DNA of 27,792 nt from Chromera velia (Eukaryota > Sar > Chromeraceae), in assembly GCA_018398765.1 (NCBI GenBank), contig JAHBMJ010001641.1, forward strand, positions 1 through 27,792. Direction: 5' to 3'. Every line of letters begins with the position of its first letter. Within the stretch, counting starts at the first letter, position 1. Shown piece after piece: positions 19,779 through 27,792 of this stretch. The notes beneath the pieces are model-generated. The model saw only the letters and a program-made list of their open reading frames with translations. It was not told the origin of the DNA and searched no databases. The position numbers and the translations under genes were made by a program.

Positions 19779-19813
19779 ACCATGCAGTCTGAGGAGAATG
19801 GACGCGCACACAT

Positions 19814-19862
19814 GCATGCGTATATGCATTAATAGACCCCCCCCATGAGGATTTACGCATGC
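19814..19862. promoter_or_regulatory. GCATGC sites next to the preferred start of the unrecognised gene
   Basis: GCATGC occurs at 19814 and 19857, about 36-84 bp upstream of ATG 19778 on the minus strand. Another lies downstream at 19621. A promoter role is inferred only from resemblance to the Tudor-SN flank. Confidence 0.3.
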
Positions 19863-20235
19863 TCACCAACCGGTTGCAAGAATTTGCGGTCCTATTGTCA
19901 TCTGGTTCTTTTCTCTCTGCGCCATCACCTCTTTGCCCATTTTGTACTGGTTTTTAATAATGTTCACAAAGCAGCAGAAGCACATTTTTCTCGAACAAGA
20001 AGAGTCTTCTTTTTCGTCTATATATACCTGGCCTGCCGGCTCTTCTTTTCTTCACAGTTTTCTGGCGATCCCTTTCCTTTGTCTGCTTCTTGGAAAAGCC
20101 AAAAGGCCTACCGACGCGGCTGAATACGAGTCTCCCCCCGCAAATGCAACTGGAAGTGAATGTGGCCAACTTATATAGGGGATTACAGGACTTCACAGTC
20201 AGACTCAGTGCGCCTTTTGTTCTTGCTGCATCGAT

Positions 20236-20530
20236 TCATATGCATGCATGGCATTGCTAACGCAACTGCATGCATCAACTCTCTTTCCAAAGAGAGGAAC
20301 CTCCTAGCTCTTTACAAGAGGACTCAGGTTCCGAACCTCCTCTGCAGCTAGGGCTCTCGCGGTCTCCTCTCGATCGAGGGACCTCTCGATTCATATATAT
20401 ACATGCATGCAACCTGCATGTATCGGTGGGATATGCGCGCCATGCATGCATGCATGCAAATGGCCCCGGAAAGCGAAGCGGGGGGCACTTACCAAATAAT
20501 CCCCTGAGCCCACACATGCATGCATGCAGC
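20236..20530. promoter_or_regulatory. Dense GCATGC palindrome cluster
   Basis: At least eight GCATGC sites occur, including overlapping (GCAT)n runs at 20444-20457 and 20518-20527. They lie 250-540 bp upstream of ATG 19985 on the minus strand (450-750 bp from ATG 19778). The interval also holds inverted repeats such as CTCTCTTT/AAAGAGAG at 20279-20296 and the palindrome TCTCGATCGAGG near 20369. Confidence 0.4.
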
Positions 20531-20558
20531 TTTCGTCAAAAAAAAGGCCCCGGAAAGC
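20462..20558 (-). repeat. Two copies of the dispersed 13-mer GCTTTCCGGGGCC
   Basis: The exact 13-mer occurs on the minus strand at 20462-20474 and 20546-20558, each preceded on the plus strand by a GCATGC run and followed by a CTGAG or CTCAG. A third exact copy is at 27268-27280 (plus), and a copy one base shorter is at 16634-16645 (plus). Confidence 0.6.
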
Positions 20559-20808
20559 TCTGCTCCCAATTGGCTCAGAAAAGCGTACGTCAGAATAGGC
20601 TACGCGTGCGGCGGCGCTTGAAACCGATCGCAATCCCCCCCCCCTCCCCAGCCCCTGCTTCTCTCTCTCGCAAAAGATGCGAAGAAGAAAAAGAAAGAAG
20701 AAGAGAAAGTCCCCCACCTTCCTCTTCCGAGAGAAGAAGAAAAGAAGCTTCTAGAGAAGGTACAAAGAAGAGAAGGAAAGAAGAAGAGAAATAGAGAATC
20801 GTCGCTCC

Positions 20809-21225
20809 GTCTCCTTCTTGCCAGCCTCTTTTTTTGTTTTTAGCACGTTCGTCATCGTTCGTCTGCTTTCTGTTTCCCCGTCTCCTTCTTGCCTGCTTGT
20901 TGCTTTCCTTTCGACCGCTCGTCTGCATTTCGTCTGCCCATCTCCTGCTTGCCTGCTTGTTTTTTTCCTTCCAGCACATCCGCCTACGTTCTGTCTGCCT
21001 GTCTCCTTACTGCATATTCATTCTTTTCTTTTCAGCATGTTTGCCTCAGTTCCGTCAGCTTGCATTGTGCCTGCCTGTCTCCTTTCCTCCAGGACGCTGG
21101 GCCGCATTTCATCTGACCGCCTCGTTCTTGTGCGCATGCATCTTTCCTTCCAGCATGCCATCCTGCATTGTGTATTTCCGTCTCTTTTTGGCCGGCTTAC
21201 TTCTATATTTCCAGCGCGCTCAGCT
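20809..21225 (+). repeat. Degenerate minisatellite, about seven units of about 61 bp
   Basis: Units begin with GTCTCCTTCTTGCCTGC-like sequence near 20809, 20880, 20940, 21001, 21077, 21120 and 21180. Most carry a pyrimidine run ending TTCCAGCA-like before the next block. Three consecutive steps are 60-61 bp, the others 43-76. Because 61 is not a multiple of three, the cysteine- and leucine-rich open frames across it (20818-21304) are repeat artefacts. Confidence 0.7.
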
Positions 21226-21238
21226 TAATTTTATCCAC

Positions 21239-21334
21239 AAAGAGAGAGAAAGGGAAAGAAGAGAAAGACAGAACAGAGGGAGAGAAGAGAAACAGAAGAG
21301 ATAGACAGACAGAGAGAGAGAAAGAGAGGGAGAG

Positions 21335-21370
<36 letters not shown>

Positions 21371-21389
21371 ACGGGGGAGAGAGAGACCC
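21239..21389 (+). repeat. GA-rich purine tract
   Basis: AGAGA, GACA and GAAA short repeats include a nearly pure GA run at about 21337-21366. The minus-strand open frame here encodes only Ser/Leu low complexity. Confidence 0.85.
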
Positions 21390-21439
21390 CTTCTTTCTCT
21401 CCTTCTGTCCTGCATCTTATGGATCTTTGTCTGCGAAAT

Positions 21440-21850
21440 CAAGAGCAATGAGATAATGGTCATTGATCTTAAAACAGATGAACTTAACGCAGTGAACATA
21501 CTTTAAAGATTGCCATATAATAAATGAAACCAATCTTCAAACCATAGTAAGCATTAACGAGTTATTTGTTGATTAAGTCTTTGCATTAATATTTTTTAAT
21601 TCAATGATATAACAAGTTATAAAATTTGTTGATAAATTTGTTTATAGATTTAATCCTGTAAATTTCAGATCCATTATAAATATTTTTTCGGCTTTCTATA
21701 CAAAAAATAAAGGATATTTCATATAAGAAAATCAATGATGTCACAGATTCATTTAAATTTTCTTAAATTAAGTCTTCATTCTACCATGTTTTTTAAGAAA
21801 AACACATTAAATCTTTCATACCTATGGATAATGCCAGTTAACGCCTAGTA
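21440..21850. other. AT-rich island
   Basis: About 400 bp of very AT-rich DNA between GC-richer repeat blocks. No open frame, RNA gene or inverted ends were found. Confidence 0.5.
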
Positions 21851-22413
21851 ACACCCCCACCCTGACTCTTGGTCTCGGTCTCGATCTCGGTACACTTTTG
21901 TCCACCTCAGGGCTGTGGCTATCCACTGGAATACACTCCTCTGAAGTCAGTCCCATACCCCATATGCATGTCTGCTTCCCCTTCCACTGGGGCAGTCTAG
22001 CAAAACTTCAGTTGTGCAGGATGTCAAATCTACTTTCCTGACTATACCTCTCTCCCTCACCCCTACCTCTACCATACGAAAGTTCTATTTGACTATCACT
22101 ATCTTGAAGCCTACCCTGCTTCACGACCTGAGAGCCTGAAACAGTTCTGTCATGCTCGAGGTCTCTCGCGCCTCTTCCCTCTCAGTCGTCTGTTGTGCAC
22201 AATGTCCGGCCCCGGATAAACAATACGACTGAGTCTGGTGTCCCAACAGTTGCCGCAGCACCGTAGAGCACCCCCACCCCCCCATCCATCACCACCCTTT
22301 CCTTTTCTTTTATATCTCTCTCTTCCCCCATCTCTTCCTTTCTCTTCCTCTCTTTTCTTTCTCTTCATCCTGCCCAAAGAAAACCAGACCTGCTGCTTGG
22401 CACCATTAATTGC

Positions 22414-22954
22414 GGTCCCAAGCCCGCCAGTGGTTCCTCCTTTCCCAACCCCCTCAGCATGTCAGCGGTTCCCTCTTTGCATCTCGTTCCCTCCCACCTC
22501 ACCCATACCCTAACCATTCTACTGACATGCCATGCTAACCACCGCTTTGTCAATGACGGCGGTCTGCAGCCAGGAAAAAACTTTTTCTTTCGAGTAGTGA
22601 GGGAGAAAACCTAGCTTTTCCTTCCCCTTTTCAGCTTTCCCCACTCTCTATTTCCGTTCGGTCAGTTTCCCCCCTTCCTTCCCTTTCTCACCCTTTCTGA
22701 CCAGAACAGGAGCCAGAGAAGGTTTGACAGTCATTTTCAGTCCGGTCTTTTGATATACCAGCCTGCTTAACTGTCACAGCCGACCAAAAACTTCCGATTT
22801 GGCACCCGGAAGAAACAGTCACCGAATTTTTGGCGCTATACAGTAACTTGATGCCCTCCTGTTTCCCTATCTCCCTCTATTTCTTCTTTCCCCCTCCCCT
22901 CGCAGCGCCTCAGGGGAAAACCTCCAGGGACACGGAGGGAAAAACCCCCGATTG
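22414..22954 (+). repeat. Direct repeat unit, copy 1
   Basis: This stretch of about 540 bp is repeated in the same orientation at 23319-23866. Shared landmarks in order are CCAGTGGTTCCTCCTTTCC, ACGGCGGTCTGCAGCCAGG, CCTTCCCCTTTTCAG, TTTGATATACCAG, GCCGACCAAAAACTTCCG and CTCGCAGCG. Copies differ by substitutions and small indels but stay collinear. I see no coding capacity. It could be a non-autonomous repeat or a segmental duplication. Confidence 0.8.
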
Positions 22955-23119
22955 AAGAAAGAAAGAAAGAAAAAAAAAAAGAAAGAAAGAAAGAAAAAAA
23001 GAAAGAAAGAATTTTTAAAGAAGAAAGGGAGGAACGTAGGAAGGAAAGAAGGAAAGAAAGAAAGAAAGACAGACAGACAGACAGACAGACAGACACTCTG
23101 AGAAAGAAAGAAAGAAAAA

Positions 23120-23151
<32 letters not shown>

Positions 23152-23158
23152 AGAAAAA

Positions 23159-23189
<31 letters not shown>

Positions 23190-23318
23190 GAAGGAAGGAT
23201 GGAAGGAAGGAAGAAAGGAAGGAAGAACGAACGTCGAACGAACGAACGAACGAAAGAAAGAAAGAAAGAAAGAAAGAAAAAAAAGAATTAAAGAAAGAAA
23301 AAAAGAAAAAAAAAAATT
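22955..23318 (+). repeat. GAAA microsatellite between the two direct repeat copies
   Basis: Mostly GAAA with embedded GACA (about 23068-23094), GGAA (about 23188-23222) and GAAC (about 23225-23253) blocks. It begins exactly where copy 1 ends and stops where copy 2 starts. Confidence 0.9.
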
Positions 23319-23866
23319 GGTCCTGAGCCCTCCAGTGGTTCCTCCTTTCCTAACCCCCTCAGCATGTTAGCGGTTCCCTCATTGCTTCTCATTCCCTTCC
23401 ACATCACCCATACCCTACCCTTACCAGCCAACATGCTACACTGACTGCTCTTTTTTCAGTCACGGCGGTCTGCAGCCAGGAAAAAACTTCCTCTTTTGAG
23501 CAGTAAGGGAGAAAACCCAGCTTTCCCTTCCCCTTTTCAGATCTTTTCACTTCCTATTTCTGTTTTGTCAGTATCCCCCATTGAAAATTTCTTTCCTTAT
23601 CTCATCCCTACTGATCTGACCAGAACAAGAGCCAGGGAAAGTTTGATAATTATTTACAGCCCAGTCATTTGATATACCAGTCTGCTTAACTACCACATGC
23701 AGCCGACCAAAAACTTCCGTTTTGGCACCTGGAAGAAACAGTCGCCGAACTCTGAGCGCTGTCTGGGGTCCTTCTATTTCCTTTACCCCCCCCCCTTCTT
23801 CTTTTATCCCCTTCCCTCGCAGCGTCTCAGGGCAAAAACTCAAAAGAAACGGAGAAAAACCCCAAT
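23319..23866 (+). repeat. Direct repeat unit, copy 2
   Basis: Collinear with 22414-22954, offset about 905 bp. It is followed by non-repeat sequence and then a GA run at about 23949-23995, so the flanking microsatellite differs from that of copy 1. Confidence 0.8.
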
Positions 23867-23948
23867 TCACCACAAGTACTTTATCTTTTAATCCATCTGT
23901 TTCTCTTTTTTCCCTTCAAAGCACCAGGCTGAGCCAACGATAGAAAAG

Positions 23949-23963
23949 ACAGAGAGAGAGAGT

Positions 23964-23999
<36 letters not shown>

Positions 24000-24160
24000 T
24001 GGATAGACATAGAGAAAGAAACCAAGACTCTGAGATCAACAGTGAGAAAAGCGAAGAGAAACAGACAGAGTTATAGCGATAAAAAGCAAGAAAAAAAGGA
24101 AAGAAGATGGGAAGAAAGAAAAAGGAAAAAAGGGAAACGGAAAGAAGGATCTTAGAAAGA
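23949..24160 (+). repeat. GA run and purine-rich tract
   Basis: A near-perfect GA run (about 23949-23995) leads into purine-rich GAAA-like sequence to about 24160. The minus-strand open frame is Leu/Ser/Phe low complexity. Confidence 0.8.
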
Positions 24161-24249
24161 AGATCAAGGGAATTCATCTCCTTCTTTTGCATGATTGTTG
24201 CCTCTTTCTCTGAGATAGCTCATAAGAGATTCTGATGTGTGCACGTCTA

Positions 24250-24324
24250 TATGCTTATGTGTATGTGTATATGTGTGTGTATGTGTGTATGTTTGTGTAT
24301 GTATTATGGTGTGTGTGTGTGTGT

Positions 24325-24368
<44 letters not shown>

Positions 24369-24417
24369 GTGTATGTGTGTGTATGTATGTGTGTGTATGT
24401 GTGTCTGTATACATATA

Positions 24418-24478
<61 letters not shown>

Positions 24479-24540
24479 GTGTGTGCATATATGTGTTCGT
24501 TTGTGTGTGGGTGAATGTGTATGTGCGTGCATGTATACTA
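24250..24540 (+). repeat. GT/GTAT microsatellite, potential Z-DNA
   Basis: About 290 bp of alternating purine-pyrimidine sequence, mainly GT with TATG interruptions, including pure GT runs at about 24334-24360 and 24425-24460. Open frames across it in all phases encode only Cys/Val or His/Thr repeats. Confidence 0.95.
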
Positions 24541-24739
24541 TACGTATCTTTTCTTTGTTGTGGTTAGTTTATGTATTTATAGTAGGGATGTCAGAAGGAT
24601 GGTAATTACGCAGTGTTGCGACCACCATAGGTGCGCTGTCAGTGGAGACGGGACGCTCCATTGGGCGACTTGGACGTACAGAATAGTCAGGAAAACAGTT
24701 AGAATTTGGGAGCGTTAGAAGATGCGGGAGCGATTGTAG

Positions 24740-25111
24740 AAAGGAATTGAAGTTTTTGCCGTACCCTTTTCCCTAACTACCATCTTCCATTCCCTCCCCC
24801 TTCTAATGATCACTCCTCGCTACCGCTTCTTTTCCCTGCTCTGGATTTTTTTCTTCTCTTCCGCCTTTTCAGCCTCCTTCACTCTTTTCTGTTTTTCTCT
24901 ATTCGTTCTTTTTTATCGTTTTTCTCCCTCTTTCTGATTTTTTCAGGATTCTTGTGTGCGTGCATGTCTCTAAGTCTTCTGTCTCCTCTATCTTTCTGTC
25001 TATACTTCCTTTCTGTTTGTCAGTATTCCCGTCTACCTTCTTTCTCCTTCCTTCCCCCACCCGTTCTTTCTCTCTCTTTTTTTTTTCTGTCTGTCTGTCT
25101 GTCTGTCTGAC

Positions 25112-25148
<37 letters not shown>

Positions 25149-25231
25149 ATCTGTCTATCTGTTTGCTAGTCTATCGGTCTGTTTGTCTGTCTGTGTGACT
25201 ATCTGACTGACTGTCTGTCTTTCTGTCTGTT

Positions 25232-25262
<31 letters not shown>

Positions 25263-25405
25263 TTACTAGTCTGTCAGTCTGTCTGTCTGTCTGTGTGACT
25301 GTCTGACTGACTGACTGGCTATCTGTCTGTCTGTTTGCTAGTCTGTCGGTCGGTCAGTCTGTCTGACTGTCTGTCTATTTGTCTATCTGTTTGCTAGTCT
25401 GTCAT

Positions 25406-25438
<33 letters not shown>

Positions 25439-26110
25439 GTGACTGTCTGTCTGTCTGTCTGTCTGTCTATCTGTTTGCTAGTCTGTCGGTCGGTCGGTCT
25501 GTCTGTTTGACTGTTTGTCTGTCTGTTTGCTAGTTTGTCAGTCTGTCTGTCTGTCTGTGTAACTGTCTGACTGTCTGTCTGTCTGTTTGCTAGTCTGTTG
25601 GTCGGTCGGTTGGTCGGTCGGTCGGTCGGTCTGTCTGTCTACTAGCTAGTCTGTCTGTCTGTCTATCTCTGTCTCTATCTCAGACGAGTCTTTCTCTCTC
25701 ACTCTCTCTCATTCTCTTTCCCACTTTCCTCTCCCTCGTATCTTTCTCTATTCTTTTCTGTAATCTTTTTTTTTCCTCTTTCTGGGTGCCTGTGTGCGTA
25801 TATTTATCCTTTTTCAAATTATTCCACTTATCATTTTGCTTACTGCTCTTTTCACCTTTGCTTCTCTATGTTGCCGCGTTCAGTGTCTTTTTCTGCTAAT
25901 CTTCTCTCCTGGTTCCCTTTTTTCCCCCTTCATTTCTATCCTTCTTCCACTCTTTTTCTTTTCTTCCTTTCATACGCCTTCTCTCTCTCCATTATTCTTT
26001 CTCTTTCCCCCATTTTCCCCCTCTCCCCGGCCTCTTTTTTCCTTCAAATGGTCTGTGTTTTCTTTCATCCGTCTTCAATGACCATCCTTATTTCTCCCTT
26101 CTGGGGTTCC
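24740..26110 (+). repeat. 1.4-kb pyrimidine-rich block
   Basis: The plus strand is overwhelmingly C and T across this block, which encloses the CTGT array at 25089-25660. Such strand asymmetry can form triplex (H-DNA). No gene is visible; plus-strand open frames are Phe/Leu/Ser low complexity. Confidence 0.7.
25089..25660 (+). repeat. CTGT array with a higher-order GTTTGCTAGT landmark
   Basis: The base unit is CTGT with GGTC, GACT and TATC variants. GTTTGCTAGT (once GTTTACTAGT) recurs at 25161, 25261, 25333, 25389, 25473, 25525 and 25585. Intervals are 100, 72, 56, 84, 52 and 60, all multiples of four. A TGTGTGACT landmark recurs between several of them. Confidence 0.9.
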
Positions 26111-27792
26111 CTACCAAGAGCAGGCTGAGAACCCCCCCTTATACGGGGACGAAAAAGTTTGGTCAGTAGATCGACCATAGGGACAGGGACATGAAGAGAT
26201 CAATTCCATAATATGTATACTTCCTTTCTCTCTTGTTGTATTTATGTTTGATAAATATCCGGCCCCTCCCTCCCCCCTTAAACCGGACAACCCATCATCA
26301 TTCTTCCACTGTCATCTCAGTGCCATCGCCTTGTTAGCTCAGAGGTGCGGTCTTTTGGCTATCGTACCCAGGACAAGAGAAGAGGTGAGATCTATTCTTC
26401 CTTCCCTCTCTCCCGTATATGGCCCTCCTCTACATGGAAGTCAAGGATACAATTCTGTGGGAACTGCTGGCTTTACCCCCATCCTTTCCCTAAGGCTTGC
26501 CCACTTCCAAAAACCTTTTCTTCAAACTGAGTACGGGATTGGATTGCAAAAAGTTTGTCCTCTTCTGCTCAGCCCTGACACTGAAGAAGAAGGCAAACGA
26601 AAAGCGTTCTCTCCTGGTCAGCCCTGACGTTAAAAGGAAGATGGACCACATGTTGGCCTGCGAGGCGATGCCTCTCTCCTCAATCCCTACTCTTTCAACA
26701 CACTTTTCTCAGACTAAACGAGACAGAACGAAATCTTGCCGAAGGAACAGCTTGCCAGTAATCCAGCTCGTCCACGAGTCCAAAAGAGACCTGACCTCCT
26801 CCTCTGGTCATGAAGGAGGAGGAGAGGTCAGCTTCTGCCTTGTACCCATCCCTCCCCCCCTCCCTTCTCATCCCTTCCTCCCTTCCCTCTTCATCCAGAG
26901 ATAGAACAGAACCACATCAAAGCAACAGCTCCGTTCATCTCTATTTCATACCCGGTTTCCCTCAAATGGAGGCAGGTACATCTTTGCTACTCCTAGACAT
27001 CCACTGCGAGTCGTTCCTTCCACAGAATCAACCTCTCTGTATCATCTGCCGTCTCTTGCAGCAACACTTTCAACGGCGTCAGTCTCAACGAAAGAGTAGT
27101 CATTTTCTACCGTTTTTGTCTCGATCTTTCTGTTTGGGAGTAAGCTTTCACGTGTTCCTGGTTACTTTACCTGAGTCTAGCCCTGACTGTATATGAGTGC
27201 AACTTTCTATGTGGCTTCAATCAGCTACATATAGCATGCACTGCGTGAACCAGTTGTAATTTTTCTTGCTTTCCGGGGCCGTTTGCAAGCTTGCTTGCGT
27301 CAGATTAAGGGCTATACATGCAATTACCCCTGCCATGCGGTCAATGGGGGGGTACCCCATTGAAGCCGACGACGATGAGGGCTTTTTGCTGATCAATTTC
27401 CCCCCCCGAGGAGGGGGGGGGGGTTCCGACGACGACGGACAGAGCTTTAATAAACCCTTCCCCCCATTCAGCCCCTCTCCATTGACTCTCACTGCCGCCC
27501 TCAACTACAACGTCCTCTTCTGGCAGGCAGTGCATGAGGATGAGAGCGGATGACCTGCAGCCACTGACCATGCGACTGGCCACGGTCAACGGAAACCTGA
27601 GGAAAGCGAGAAGGCGATCGAAATTTGTAGTCAAGTGAAAGAGACATGCCGTCTTCAGCCGTCTCCTGTAAAGTTCGCGAAGCAAGCCAGACAAACACTC
27701 CCAGAACTTTATCTTACGATGTACTCTGGTATATCTTTGATAGGTGTCTATTTAGGAGTATCTGTAGGTGGCCGTATTGCGCATGTACACGG
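26111..27792. other. Terminal stretch without a convincing gene
   Basis: Open frames up to 135 codons are present (26497-26904 plus; 27341-27694 minus; 27266-27553 plus) but show no domain. The last contains an acidic and glycine-rich segment around a C8/G10 inverted tract at 27400-27423. Copy 3 of the dispersed 13-mer is at 27268-27280. A gene could begin beyond the right edge. Confidence 0.35.

Noticed and set aside
20818-21304. Cys/Leu-rich open frames resembling membrane proteins
   Set aside because: They run through the 61-bp minisatellite; the repeat length is not a multiple of three, so no frame is maintained.
24164-24605. Long Cys/Val and His/Thr open frames
   Set aside because: Pure translation of the GT/GTAT microsatellite in all phases.
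26328-26378. tRNA-like start, GCCTTGTTAGCTCAGAGGT
   Set aside because: Box A resemblance only; no anticodon stem, no GGTTCGA box B and no matching acceptor end.
27266-27553. 95-codon acidic and glycine-rich plus-strand frame
   Set aside because: Built around C8/G10 homopolymers, no splice sites or domain; overlaps equally open minus-strand frames.

Overview
The window is eukaryotic nuclear DNA. The main gene is split by six GT-AG introns of about 340-485 nt, genes are sparse, and most of the rest is simple repeats, foldback elements and AT-rich spacer. Three things make an alveolate, possibly a chromerid such as Chromera, the best guess: GC3-rich coding exons, a uniform TGCAG 3' splice site, and many GCATGC palindromes upstream of genes, like the TGCATGC promoter motif of Apicomplexa. 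This is inference; nothing in the window proves the taxon.

Layout. 1-690: no gene. 699-943: a 245-bp MITE-like element with terminal inverted repeats, a 4-bp target duplication and an internal array of small hairpins. 1348-1808: a foldback element. 1915-2870 (minus): an intron-free protein-kinase pseudogene with two in-frame stops and two frameshifts. 4011-4479: GC-rich hairpins, one followed by a T-run, then a poly-C tract ending in an N. 5479-7242: a 1.76-kb foldback element with arms of about 0.78 kb and a candidate 5-bp target duplication. 8455-13834 (plus): a complete seven-exon Tudor-SN (SND1) gene of about 940 codons. 13835-18560: no convincing gene, mostly pyrimidine-rich DNA, AT-rich islands and a tetranucleotide array. 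18565-19778 (minus): a small unrecognised spliced gene with one well-supported exon. 20236-20560: GCATGC clusters and copies of a dispersed 13-mer. 20809-21225: a 61-bp minisatellite. 21240-26110: microsatellites and strand-asymmetric tracts, including a duplicated ~540-bp unit split by a GAAA expansion and a phase-locked CTGT higher-order repeat. 26110-27792: no convincing gene.

The only confidently identified product is Tudor-SN, an RNA-binding and nuclease-fold protein of RISC, spliceosome and stress granules. The most unusual pattern is that the two spliced genes, on opposite strands, each carry a duplicated 3' splice site: the end of an intron plus the first bases of the next exon is present twice, which gives a decoy acceptor 65 or 92 nt upstream of the real one.
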